23,470 nucleotides of DNA from Pseudomonadota bacterium (GCA_003242275.1 QGUX01000012.1:1-23470), one strand, 5' to 3'; shown: positions 1 through 7,691, counted from the first letter of the stretch. A program made the numbers and translations. Notes: a model not told the origin generated them from the sequence alone.

Positions 1-807
1 TTTGGTGAGGCTGCCGGCAATCTGCTGCAGTTTGGGGAAGGCGCTGCCAGGCTTGGGGTTGAAGGCGCCCCGGTCGCGGATCAGCAGGTGGTAGGCCCCC
101 ACGTAGGTGGCCTTCTGGCCACCCTGGTCCTGGCCCAGCGTGGCCTCCAGACGCCGCACGGCCTCCTCGCCGTACAGTGCGTACAGCCGGGGCAGGTACT
201 CCTCGACGAAGTAGCGCGTGTCAAAGGTGGTCTCGGGCGGTGGCCCCCCGCCGCCCCGGGGTGGCGGACCGCCCCGTCCGGCCGGCAGGGGCCCCATGGC
301 CATCGGCTTCGCGGGATAGAGCAGGGAGAACACCTGGTCGCCCTGCGACACGGTGCCGCGAGGTTCGCCCAGCTCCAGCGCCACACGCTCCACGGTCACC
401 AGGCGGTTGCCGCGGGAAGCGGCGTCGAGGTCCTTGTTGATGCGCTCGGCATTGGCGGCGAGCCTCTGGCCGAACGCGGGCACGTCGAGGATCCACATCG
501 TGGACATGGCCAGCATCGCCGGCGGCATGCCGGTGGAGGAACTGGCCGCGGTGCGCACCTCGATGCGTTCGACGCTCCCGCCGTAGATTTCCTTCAGCAG
601 CGGGAGGTGCTTCCTGACGTACTTGTCGGCATCGAACTTCGCGCGGCCGCCGCCCGGGAACAGCACCGTCATGGACAGCGCGGCCGGGGGCCGGGACGCT
701 GCGTCCTGGGCCCTGGCAAGGCCCGCCAGCATCTGGCCGGCGGCCGTGCCCGCCAAGGCATGGCAGGTTGCGGCGAGCACGGATCGCCTCGACACGCCTC
801 CCTTCAT
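1..807 (-). CDS. Tat-signal protein with two EthD-like repeats (3' end cut by window edge)
   Basis: The frame opens at the ATG at 807-805 and stays open for 269 codons to base 1, so the C-terminus is missing. The N-terminus has a twin-arginine motif (S-R-R-S-V-L, residues 6-11), a weakly hydrophobic stretch and an A-R-A cleavage-like site near residue 33, suggesting Tat export. Residues about 46-150 resemble the EthD ferredoxin-like fold: a MTVLFP strand, then F-D-A-D-K-Y then a H-L-P-L-L-K-E-I-Y-G helix. After a Pro/Gly-rich linker (about 172-191) a second copy starts with F-D-T-R-Y-F-V and L-P-R-L-Y-A-L-Y-G, so the protein looks internally duplicated. AAGGGGGAG lies just before the ATG as ribosome binding site. 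EthD proteins are usually short and cytoplasmic, with roles near cytochrome P450 or aromatic degradation. The fold is moderately sure; the function is unknown. Confidence 0.72.
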   Translation of the reverse strand, partial: MKGGVSRRSVLAATCHALAGTAAGQMLAGLARAQDAASRPPAALSMTVLFPGGGRAKFDADKYVRKHLPLLKEIYGGSVERIEVRTAASSSTGMPPAMLAMSTMWILDVPAFGQRLAANAERINKDLDAASRGNRLVTVERVALELGEPRGTVSQGDQVFSLLYPAKPMAMGPLPAGRGGPPPRGGGGPPPETTFDTRYFVEEYLPRLYALYGEEAVRRLEATLGQDQGGQKATYVGAYHLLIRDRGAFNPKPGSAFPKLQQIAGSLTK

Positions 808-837
808 CACTCCCCCTTGCTTCGATGGCACCAGCCG

Positions 838-870
838 CTCCCTCGGCCGGACCCGTCATTTTCGAGGGAG
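838..870. promoter_or_regulatory. 8-bp inverted repeat upstream of the EthD-like gene
   Basis: CTCCCTCG (838-845) and CGAGGGAG (863-870) are exact reverse complements separated by 17 bases. They lie 31-63 bases upstream of the EthD-like ATG, in the 154-base gap downstream of ptrB. It could be an operator half-site pair, a leader hairpin, or a weak terminator for ptrB; no T-run follows on the minus strand. I saw no convincing -35/-10 pair. The repeat is seen; any function is inference. Confidence 0.35.
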
Positions 871-961
871 GATAAACCCCGACCGTCCATGCGGCAAACA
901 CCGTGGGACCGTGGGTGACCGGTTCGGTTAGCGCACCGCTGCCGCGTTCGTGCTTGCCGCG

Positions 962-3028
962 TCAGTCGAGAATGCCGGCCAGTCCGGCGATGAAGGCCCA
1001 CTGCTCGGCCACCTCGAGGAACTGGCGGAAGCGGCCCGACTTGCCGCCGTGGCCCGCCTCCATGTTGACGCGGAACACCAGCGGATTCGAGTCTGTCTTC
1101 ATCGCGCGCAGCTTCGCCACCCACTTGGCCGGCTCGAAGTACTGTACCTGGCTGTCCCACAGCCCCGTGCCCACGTACATCGCCGGATAGGCCTTGCGCT
1201 CCACGTTGTCGTAGGGCGAGTAGCCGAGCATGTACTCGTAGTACTGCTGCTCGCGCGGGTCGCCCCACTCGTCGTACTCGTTGGTGGTGAGCGGGATGCT
1301 CTCGTCCAGCATCGTGGTGACGATGTCCACGAACGGAACCAGCGCGATCAGTCCGCAATAATCCTCCGGGGCCATGTTGGCCACCGCGCCCATCAGCAGG
1401 CCCCCGGCGCTGCCGCCGCGCGCGAACACCCGGCCGCGGTCGGCATAGCCCGCGGCGGCGAGATGGCGCGTCACGTCGATGAAGTCGTTGAAGGTGTTGC
1501 GCTTGTCGAGCAGCTTGCCCGCCTCGTACCAGGAACGCCCCAGCTCCTGCCCGCCGCGCACGTGCGCGATCGCATAGACGAAGCCCCGGTCCAGCAGCGA
1601 CAGCAGCGGAATTGAGAAGCGCGGGTCGCTGGAGATGCCGTAGGCGCCATAGGCGTACTGCAGCAGCGGGGCGCTGCCGTCGCGGCGGAAGCGGTCGCGC
1701 CGGTACACCAGCGACACCGGCACGCGCGTGCCGTCGCGCACCGTCACCCACAGGAACTCGGTGGCGTAGTCCTCGGGGCGGAAATCGCCCAGCACGGGTT
1801 CGCGCTTCAGCAGCGTGCGCTCGCCGGTGGCCACGTCGAAGTCGTACGTGGTGACCGGCGTGGTGAGCGAGGTGTAGAGATACCGCACCTTGCCGGTGTC
1901 GATCTCCGGATTCTGGCCGAGCTGGATGGCGTACGAGGGTTCGTCCGCGCCGATCAGGAATTCGCGCCCGCCCTGCCAGTCGCGGACGCGCACGTTCAGC
2001 AGCCCGCCGGAGCGTTCCTCCACGGCGAGGAAGTCGCGGAACACCTCGAAGCCCTCGATGAAGGCGTCCTCGCGGTGGGGAACGAGCTCGCGCCAGCGCT
2101 CCCGGTACGGCAGGTCCTCCTCGCGCGCCTCGACGATACGGAAGTTCTTCGCCTGCCAGTTGGTGAGCAGGATCCAGCGGCCGTCGAGGTGCTCGGCCTG
2201 GTACTCATGGTCACGCTCGCGCGGCAGCAGCACGCGGAAAGGCAGCACCGGGTCGTCCGCGGCCGCCACCTGGTATTCGGTCGACACCGTGGAGGAAGAC
2301 ACGATCAGCAGGAAGCGGTCGTCCTTGGTGCGGCCGACGCCGGTGTAGAAGGCCGGATCCTCCTGCCGGTACACCAGCACGTCGGCGGACGGGTCCGTGC
2401 CCAGCACGTGGCGGAACACCTTGTCGCCCAGCAGGGTCACCGGGTCCTTGGCCACGTACAGCAGCGTGCGGCTGTCGGCCGCCCACACCGCGCCCGGCTC
2501 CACGTTCGGGACGGCGTCGGCCAGCATCTCGCCGGTGACGAGGTCCTTCACGCGCAGCACGAACTGCCGGCGTCCCACCGTATCCTCGGTGAAGGCCAGC
2601 AACCGGTTGTCCGGGCTGACGTCCCAGGAGCCCACCTGGTAGAAGTCGTGCACCGCCGCCAGCGCGCTGACGTCGAGCATCACCTCCTCGGGCGCGTCCA
2701 TGCTGCCCCTGCGGCGGGCGTGGATCGGGTAGTTGGCGCCGGTCTCGTAGCGCGAGTAGTACCAGTAGCCGTTGCGCCGCCACGGCACGCTCATGTCGTC
2801 CTGGCGGATGCGGCCGATGATCTCCTGGTAGATGCGCTCCTGCAGCGGCTTCAGCGGCGCGAGCACCGCGTCGGTCCAGGCGTTCTCCGCTTCGAGGTAC
2901 GCCAGCACCTCCGGGTCCGAACGCGTGTCGTCGCGCAGCCAGTAGTACGGATCCTCGCGCGTGCCATGCGGGGATTCGACCCGGTGGGGCCTGGCGGCCG
3001 CCACCGGGGGCTGCGCGGGCGCGCTCAT
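962..3028 (-). CDS. ptrB: Oligopeptidase B (protease II), S9A family serine peptidase
   Basis: The 688-residue product matches the usual length of PtrB (about 686). It hydrolyses short peptides after Arg or Lys, normally in the cytosol; no signal peptide is seen. The N-terminal part (P-H-R-V-E-S-P-H-G-T-R-E-D-P-Y-Y-W-L-R-D) is the family signature, followed by a seven-bladed propeller (about 70-410) and a C-terminal alpha/beta hydrolase domain. The catalytic triad is visible: Ser540 in GGSAGG, Asp625 in W-D-S-Q-V and His660 in A-G-H-G-G, with the same spacing as E. coli PtrB. The open frame runs much further upstream, but the ATG at 3028 is chosen because it precedes the conserved start region and overlaps the ligJ stop as ATGA. 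That implies translational coupling with ligJ. Confidence 0.95.
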   Translation of the reverse strand: MSAPAQPPVAAARPHRVESPHGTREDPYYWLRDDTRSDPEVLAYLEAENAWTDAVLAPLKPLQERIYQEIIGRIRQDDMSVPWRRNGYWYYSRYETGANYPIHARRRGSMDAPEEVMLDVSALAAVHDFYQVGSWDVSPDNRLLAFTEDTVGRRQFVLRVKDLVTGEMLADAVPNVEPGAVWAADSRTLLYVAKDPVTLLGDKVFRHVLGTDPSADVLVYRQEDPAFYTGVGRTKDDRFLLIVSSSTVSTEYQVAAADDPVLPFRVLLPRERDHEYQAEHLDGRWILLTNWQAKNFRIVEAREEDLPYRERWRELVPHREDAFIEGFEVFRDFLAVEERSGGLLNVRVRDWQGGREFLIGADEPSYAIQLGQNPEIDTGKVRYLYTSLTTPVTTYDFDVATGERTLLKREPVLGDFRPEDYATEFLWVTVRDGTRVPVSLVYRRDRFRRDGSAPLLQYAYGAYGISSDPRFSIPLLSLLDRGFVYAIAHVRGGQELGRSWYEAGKLLDKRNTFNDFIDVTRHLAAAGYADRGRVFARGGSAGGLLMGAVANMAPEDYCGLIALVPFVDIVTTMLDESIPLTTNEYDEWGDPREQQYYEYMLGYSPYDNVERKAYPAMYVGTGLWDSQVQYFEPAKWVAKLRAMKTDSNPLVFRVNMEAGHGGKSGRFRQFLEVAEQWAFIAGLAGILD

Positions 3029-4047
3029 CCGGCCAGGCGCGCGAGGCGCGCCTTCAGGCGCGGGTACACCCGGTACGCGTTCTCCTCGAAGATCTTCCTG
3101 CGGTCCGCGTCGGAGATCGCGGCGGCGTCGATGTAGCGCCTGGTGTCGTCGAAGTAGTGGCCGGTGGTCGGGTCGATGCCGCGCACCGCACCCACCATCT
3201 CCGAGCCGAACAGGATGTTGTCGGCCGGGATCACCTTCAGCAGCAGGTCGATGCCGGGCTGGTGGTACACGCAGGTGTCGAAGAACACGTTCTTCATCAC
3301 GTGCGTCTCCAGCGGCGGGCGCTTCATGTCCTGCGCCAGGCCCCGGTAGCGGCCCCAGTGGTACGGCACCGCGCCGCCGCCGTGCGGGATGATCAGGCGC
3401 AGGTTCGGGAAGTCGGCGAACAGGTCGCCCTGGATGAGCTGCATGAACGCCGTGGTGTCGGCGTTGATGTAGTGCGCGCCGGTGGTGTGGAAGCACGGGT
3501 TGCAGGAGCCGGAGACGTGGATCATGGCCGGCATGTCCAGCTCGCACAGCTTCTCGTAGATCGGGTACCAGTAGCGGTCGGTCAACGGCGGGGAGTTCCA
3601 GTGGCCGCCCGACGGATCCGGCGTGAGGTTGGCGCCGATGAAGCCCATGTCGGCGCAACGCTGCAGTTCCTTCACGCTGGCGTCGAGCGGGGCGCCCGGG
3701 GACTGGGGCAGCATGCACACGCCGACGAAATTCTTCGGGTACAGGTCGACCACGCGCGCGATCAAATCGTTCTGGATCTGCGACCACTCGATGCTGGTGG
3801 CCTCGGTGCCGATGTGGTGGCCCATGGTGGAGGCGCGCGGCGAGAAGATGGTGAGGTCGGAGCCGCGCTCGCGCTGGAGCTTCAGCTGCGCCTTCTCCAG
3901 GCTCTCGCGGATGGCGTCGTCGCTGACCTTCAGCGACTCGCGCGAGGGCGTCTGCACCGGGTCCTTCAGCGCGGCCTTCTGGGCCTCGCGGAAGTCGGTG
4001 AAGGCCTGGGGAGCGGTGGTGTAGTGTCCGTGACAGTCGATGATCAT
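3025..4047 (-). CDS. ligJ: 4-oxalomesaconate hydratase (LigJ type, amidohydrolase superfamily)
   Basis: The 340-residue amidohydrolase-fold protein begins M-I-I-D-C-H-G-H-Y-T-T-A-P and contains N-P/T-P-D-P-S-G-G-H-W, A-M-I-H-V-S-x-S-C-N, C-F-H-T-T-G-A-H-Y and I-P-H-G-G-G-A-V-P-Y-H-W-G-R. These stretches agree with my recollection of Sphingobium SYK-6 LigJ (about 341 aa). Metal-site residues of that family appear as His6, His8, His177, His222 and Glu283. LigJ hydrates 4-oxalomesaconate in the protocatechuate 4,5-cleavage pathway, EC 4.2.1.83, in the cytoplasm. It is divergent from the aldo/keto reductase (116-base gap) and its TGA overlaps the ptrB ATG. No good Shine-Dalgarno precedes its ATG. 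Gamma-resorcylate decarboxylase-like relatives share the fold, but the long identical stretches favour LigJ. Confidence 0.88.
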   Translation of the reverse strand: MIIDCHGHYTTAPQAFTDFREAQKAALKDPVQTPSRESLKVSDDAIRESLEKAQLKLQRERGSDLTIFSPRASTMGHHIGTEATSIEWSQIQNDLIARVVDLYPKNFVGVCMLPQSPGAPLDASVKELQRCADMGFIGANLTPDPSGGHWNSPPLTDRYWYPIYEKLCELDMPAMIHVSGSCNPCFHTTGAHYINADTTAFMQLIQGDLFADFPNLRLIIPHGGGAVPYHWGRYRGLAQDMKRPPLETHVMKNVFFDTCVYHQPGIDLLLKVIPADNILFGSEMVGAVRGIDPTTGHYFDDTRRYIDAAAISDADRRKIFEENAYRVYPRLKARLARLAG

Positions 4048-4113
4048 CGCGTGCGCCCGTTGTTCGTGTTGGCGGGGAAAGGTGAGCCGCGGATGATACC
4101 CCAGCCCGCCGCC

Positions 4114-4134
4114 GGGGGCGGCCTGCCCCCTTTT
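4114..4134 (+). terminator. Terminator-like hairpin in the leader of the aldo/keto reductase gene
   Basis: GGGGGC (4114-4119), a 5-base loop and GCCCCC (4125-4130) are followed directly by TTTT (4131-4134). This is shaped like a short intrinsic terminator on the plus strand, yet no plus-strand gene ends upstream; it sits 30 bases before the aldo/keto reductase start. An alternative outer pairing CGCCGG (4110-4115) with CCGGCG (4135-4140) would swallow the same bases. It could be an attenuator or a chance GC-rich hairpin. Low confidence in function. Confidence 0.3.
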
Positions 4135-4163
4135 CCGGCGCGATGCGGTAAGGTTCGCCGCCT

Positions 4164-5165
4164 ATGGAAAACATCACCTCCCCCGCTTCCGCAAAGCGCC
4201 CCGTCGGGCAGGGCCCGGCGGCCGTTTCCCCCATCGGCTTCGGCTGCATGGGCCTGGTCGGCTGGTATGGCCAGCGCAACGACGAGGAGGCCCGCGCCAC
4301 CCTGCTGGCCGCCGTCGAGGCCGGCGTGGACCACTACGACACCGCCGCCAGCTACCAGCTCGGCGAGAACGAGAAATTCGTCGGCTCGGTCCTGAAACCC
4401 TTCCGCCAGAAGCTGTTCATCGCCACCAAGTGCGGGCTTTCCAGGAGCCCCGACGGCGGCGCGCTGGTGGACAACCGGCCCGGGACCATCCGCGCCTCCT
4501 GCGACGCCAGCCTGGCGCGCCTGGGCACCGATTACATCGACCTGTTCTACCTGCACCGCATCGACAAGACCGTGCCGATCGAGGAGTCGGTGGGCACGCT
4601 GGCCGAGCTGGCAAAGGCCGGCAAGATCCGTTATGCGGGCCTGTCGGAGTGCAGCGAGGCCACGCTTCGCCGCGCCTGCAAGGTGATGCCTGTCGCCGCC
4701 GTGCAGAGCGAGTACTCGATCTGGTCGCGCGATCCCGAGGACGGGGTGCTCAAGGCCTGCGAGGAGCTCGGCGTGACCTTCGTGTCCTACAGCCCGCTGG
4801 GGCGCGGCTTCCTGGCCGGCAACTTCAGCAAGGCCGGCGAGCTGCCCGAGGGCGACCATCGCCGCAACCATCCGCGCTTCCAGGAGGAGGCCGCGGCCAA
4901 CAACCAGCGGCTGGTGGAGGCCATCCGCGAGATCGGCGCCGGCATGGGCGCCACCCCGGCGCAGGTCGCCATCGCCTGGGTGCTGTCGCGCTCGCCGCGC
5001 GTGGTGACCATCCCGGGCATGAAGAGCCGCCGGCACCTGGCGGACAACCTGGGCGCCGCGGCCGTCAGGCTGACCGGGGCACAGGTGGCGCGCCTGGACG
5101 AACTGGCGAAGCTGGTGATCGGCGAGCGCCACCCGCCGGCGATGATGAAGATCCTGGACCGCTGA
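4164..5165 (+). CDS. Aldo/keto reductase
   Basis: The 333-residue protein has the TIM-barrel aldo/keto reductase pattern: an I-G-F-G-C-M-G-L start, G-V-D-H-Y-D-T-A-A-S-Y, F-I-A-T-K-C-G, D-L-F-Y-L-H-R-I-D, and C-terminal T-I-P-G-M-K-S cofactor-binding segment. The catalytic tetrad is present as Asp59, Tyr64, Lys89 and His131. These enzymes reduce aldehydes or ketones with NADPH; length and motifs resemble the YakC/AKR13-like group. The substrate cannot be read from sequence. Lying between ligJ and ligC it might handle an aromatic aldehyde, but that is only inference from position. TAAGG at 4149-4153 is a weak ribosome binding site 10 bases before the ATG. A strong bidirectional hairpin terminator follows. 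Confidence 0.92.
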   Translation: MENITSPASAKRPVGQGPAAVSPIGFGCMGLVGWYGQRNDEEARATLLAAVEAGVDHYDTAASYQLGENEKFVGSVLKPFRQKLFIATKCGLSRSPDGGALVDNRPGTIRASCDASLARLGTDYIDLFYLHRIDKTVPIEESVGTLAELAKAGKIRYAGLSECSEATLRRACKVMPVAAVQSEYSIWSRDPEDGVLKACEELGVTFVSYSPLGRGFLAGNFSKAGELPEGDHRRNHPRFQEEAAANNQRLVEAIREIGAGMGATPAQVAIAWVLSRSPRVVTIPGMKSRRHLADNLGAAAVRLTGAQVARLDELAKLVIGERHPPAMMKILDR

Positions 5166-5184
5166 GGGCGGCCTGGAAGACAAA

Positions 5185-5213
5185 GGGGCCGCCGGTGACG
5201 GCGGCCCCTTCTT
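5185..5213. terminator. Bidirectional intrinsic terminator between aldo/keto reductase and ligC
   Basis: GGGGCCGCC (5185-5193) and GGCGGCCCC (5200-5208) form a perfect 9-bp stem with a 6-base loop. On the plus strand TTCTT follows; on the minus strand TTTGTCTT follows. The two flanking genes converge (stops at 5165 and 5231), so one hairpin can end both transcripts. Confidence 0.75.
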
Positions 5214-5230
5214 CGTGCCCGGCGGGCGCC

Positions 5231-6172
5231 CTACAGCAGCGACTTCTCGATCTTGTCGAGCGTGCGGTAGGCCGGCAGCACCTGCTTCACGCTGGCGTTG
5301 GGCTCGCGGCCTTCCTTGATGGCCGCGAAGAACTCGCGGTCCTGCAGCTCGATGCCGTTCATCGACACGTCGACCTTGGACACGTCGATCTGCTCGTTCT
5401 TGCCGTTGAACAGGTCGTCGTAACGGCAGATGTAGGTGCCGTTGTCGCAGATGTAGCGGAAGAACGTGCCCAGCGGGCCGTCGTTGTTGAACGACAGCGA
5501 CAGGGTGCAGATGGCGCCGGAGGGCACCTTCATCTGGATGCTCATGTCCATCGCGATCTTGAGGTCGGGATGGAACGGGCCCTGCACGCCGCGGGCGACC
5601 GAGGCCTCCTCGCCGGTCTGGTACTGGAACAGGTCGACCGTGTGCGCGGCGTGGTGCCACAGCAGGTGGTCGGTCCAGGAGCGCGGCTTGCCCAGCGCGT
5701 TCATGTTGGTGCGGCGGAAGAAGTAGGTCTGCACGTCCATCTGCTGGATCTTCAGCTCGCCGGCCAGGATCTTCTTCCTGATCCACTGGTGGCTGGGATT
5801 GAAGCGGCGGGTATGGCCGCACATGGCCACCAGGCCCGTCTTCTCGGCCACGCGCACCACTTCCTCGGCGTCGCGCAGGTTGTCCGCCAGCGGGATCTCC
5901 ACCTGCACGTGCTTGCCGGCCTCCATGCACTGGATGGCCTGGCGGGCGTGCAGCTGCGTGGGCGTGGCCAGGATCATGGCCTCCAGGCCGGGCTGTTTCA
6001 GGCTCTCGGCAAGGTCGCCCGTGTAGTGCGGAATGCCGAATTTCTCGGCCACTTCGCGCGTGGATTCCTGGTTGCCGCCGGTGAGGGTGATGACCTCGAT
6101 GCCGGGAATGTTGCGGATCGCCTCCAGGTGCTTGACACCGAAAGCGCCCTGACCTGCAAGTCCTATCTTCAT
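5231..6172 (-). CDS. ligC: 4-carboxy-2-hydroxymuconate-6-semialdehyde dehydrogenase (LigC type, Gfo/Idh/MocA family)
   Basis: The 313-residue protein has an N-terminal Rossmann motif G-Q-G-A-F-G (residues 7-12) and a Gfo/Idh/MocA C-terminal domain. Stretches such as I-Q-Q-M-D-V-Q-T-Y-F-F-R-R-T-N-M-N-A-L-G, W-T-D-H-L-L-W-H-H-A-A-H-T-V-D-L-F, F-N-N-D-G-P-L-G-T-F-F-R-Y-I and V-S-M-N-G-I-E-L-Q-D-R-E-F-F-A-A-I agree with my recollection of Sphingobium LigC. LigC oxidises the hemiacetal form of the protocatechuate 4,5-cleavage product to 2-pyrone-4,6-dicarboxylate (EC 1.1.1.312) with NADP+. The usual family E-K-P lysine is replaced: E92-I93-P94. GAGG precedes the ATG by 8 bases. Divergent from the aldehyde dehydrogenase with only 40 bases between start codons. 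Pathway partner of ligJ. Confidence 0.87.
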   Translation of the reverse strand: MKIGLAGQGAFGVKHLEAIRNIPGIEVITLTGGNQESTREVAEKFGIPHYTGDLAESLKQPGLEAMILATPTQLHARQAIQCMEAGKHVQVEIPLADNLRDAEEVVRVAEKTGLVAMCGHTRRFNPSHQWIRKKILAGELKIQQMDVQTYFFRRTNMNALGKPRSWTDHLLWHHAAHTVDLFQYQTGEEASVARGVQGPFHPDLKIAMDMSIQMKVPSGAICTLSLSFNNDGPLGTFFRYICDNGTYICRYDDLFNGKNEQIDVSKVDVSMNGIELQDREFFAAIKEGREPNASVKQVLPAYRTLDKIEKSLL

Positions 6173-6194
6173 GTGGTGAACCTCGAACGTTGAA

Positions 6195-6209
6195 CGGGTA
6201 TCTTACCCG
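6195..6209. promoter_or_regulatory. Inverted repeat in the 40-base ligC/aldehyde dehydrogenase divergent gap
   Basis: CGGGTA (6195-6200) and TACCCG (6204-6209) are perfect reverse complements around TCT, ending 3 bases before the aldehyde dehydrogenase ATG. AACGTT, a 6-base palindrome, sits beside it at 6186-6191. In so short a divergent gap the repeat is a candidate regulator site or a translation-blocking hairpin. The repeat is seen; binding is inference. Confidence 0.35.
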
Positions 6210-6212
6210 ACC

Positions 6213-7628
6213 ATGATCGATTTCGACGCCCCCTACCGACTCCTGATCGACGGCGAGCTGGTCGAGACGGCCGGCACGCTCGAGGTCGTCAACCCCGCCA
6301 CCGGCGCCGTTTTCGCCCGCTGCCCGTCCGCCGGCCCCGCCGAACTGGACGCCGCGGTGGCGGCCGCGAGGCGTGCGTTTCCGGCCTGGCGCGACCTCTC
6401 CTTCGAGGAGCGCGCCGGCTACGTCGAGCGCATCGCCGCCGCGCTGCAGGAGCACAAGGAGCCGCTGGCGCGCCTCTTGACCCTGGAGCAGGGCAAGCCG
6501 CTGTCCCAGTCCCGCGACGAGATCGCCCGTGCCAGCACCCTGTCGGTGGGCATGACGAGGATCCGCATCGAGCCCGAGCTGATCCAGGATGATGCGCAGC
6601 GGCGCATCGAGCTGCGCTTCAGGCCGCTGGGCGTGGCCGGCATCATCACGCCGTGGAACGCGCCCGTGAACCTGGCCGCCGGCCCGCTGGCCTCGGCGCT
6701 CTACACCGGCAACTGCGCCATCATCAAGCCCTCGCCATTCACGCCGCTGACCACGCTGCGCATCGGCGAGATCATCCGCGGCATCGTGCCGCCGGGCGTG
6801 GTCAACGTGCTGGCGGGTGGTGACGAACTCGGCGCGCTCATCACCGCGCATCCCGGCATCGACAAGATTTCCTTCACCGGCTCGGTGGCCACGGGCAAGA
6901 AGGTGATGGCCGCGGCCGCCGGCACGTTGAAGCGCGTGACGCTGGAGCTGGGCGGCAACGACGCGGCCATCGTGCTGCCCGACGTGGACGTGGCCGACGT
7001 GGCGAAGAAGCTGTTCTTCGCCGCCACCGTCAACAGCGGCCAGGTGTGCATGGCGGTCAAGCGCATCTACGCGCACGAGGACATCTACGACGCGCTGTGC
7101 GCCGCGCTGGCCGAGGAGGCCCGCAAGGCCCGCGTGGGCGACGGCCTCGATCCGGACACCACCCTGGGGCCCATCCAGAACCGCCGCCAGTACGAGCGCG
7201 TGTGCGAACTCAAGGCCGATGCGCTCGGGCACGGCAAGGCGGCGGAGGGATCCGCCCCCCGCGGCGGCGGCTACTTCGTCGCGCCCACGGTGGTGACCGG
7301 AATTTCCGAATCCGACCGGCTCGTGGCCGAGGAGCAGTTCGGGCCGGTATTCCCCGTGCTCAAGTTCCGCGACGTGGAGGACGCCATCCGCCGCGCCAAC
7401 GACACGCGCTACGGCCTGTCCGGCTCGGTGTGGAGCCGCGACATCCAGCGTGCGGCCGGGATCGCCGCGCGGCTGGAAGTGGGCACCGCGTGGGTCAACC
7501 AGCACCGCCACACCGCCGCCGACGTGCCCTTTGGCGGCGCCAAGGAATCGGGCATCGGCCGCACCTATTCGCGGCGCGGGCTCGAGGCCTACCTGGAGCC
7601 GCAGGTCATCAGCATCCTGAAGGCCTGA
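6213..7628 (+). CDS. NAD(P)-dependent aldehyde dehydrogenase
   Basis: The 471-residue protein covers a full aldehyde dehydrogenase fold. Visible motifs are T-P-W-N (Asn149), K-P-S-P with Lys172, F-T-G-S (221-224), the general base in L-E-L-G-G-N (Glu245) and the nucleophile in S-G-Q-V-C (Cys279). The C-terminal P-F-G-G-A-K-E-S-G-I-G-R is also intact. It should oxidise an aldehyde to an acid. Aromatic aldehydes such as vanillin are a fair guess next to ligC, but succinate-semialdehyde or other substrates fit equally. No Shine-Dalgarno is seen; the inverted repeat CGGGTA/TACCCG lies immediately before the ATG. The conserved Y-R-L-L-I-D-G-E-L start confirms the start codon. The gamma-glutamyltransferase follows after 63 bases on the same strand. 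Confidence 0.93.
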   Translation: MIDFDAPYRLLIDGELVETAGTLEVVNPATGAVFARCPSAGPAELDAAVAAARRAFPAWRDLSFEERAGYVERIAAALQEHKEPLARLLTLEQGKPLSQSRDEIARASTLSVGMTRIRIEPELIQDDAQRRIELRFRPLGVAGIITPWNAPVNLAAGPLASALYTGNCAIIKPSPFTPLTTLRIGEIIRGIVPPGVVNVLAGGDELGALITAHPGIDKISFTGSVATGKKVMAAAAGTLKRVTLELGGNDAAIVLPDVDVADVAKKLFFAATVNSGQVCMAVKRIYAHEDIYDALCAALAEEARKARVGDGLDPDTTLGPIQNRRQYERVCELKADALGHGKAAEGSAPRGGGYFVAPTVVTGISESDRLVAEEQFGPVFPVLKFRDVEDAIRRANDTRYGLSGSVWSRDIQRAAGIAARLEVGTAWVNQHRHTAADVPFGGAKESGIGRTYSRRGLEAYLEPQVISILKA

Positions 7629-7691
7629 GCCATCGCTGCCGGGTGCAGCCGTTCATTGGGCTGCCCCGCCGCGGGTGATAGGCTTGGCCTG

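Noticed and set aside
3029..4300. Open frame extending ptrB far upstream (to about 4300)
   Set aside because: It overlaps ligJ in another frame, is Arg/Pro/Gly-rich without motifs, and ptrB proper starts at the ATG overlapping the ligJ stop; this is a GC-rich artefact.
4044..7511. Minus-strand open frame of over 1,100 codons across the aldo/keto reductase, ligC and aldehyde dehydrogenase
   Set aside because: Shadow frame in high-GC DNA; it crosses genes that have full domain evidence and contains His/Arg/Gln-rich low-complexity sequence.
7656..7691. Upstream TTG start for ggt
   Set aside because: It adds 12 residues before the signal sequence with no supporting ribosome binding site; the ATG at 7692 gives a normal lipoprotein signal.
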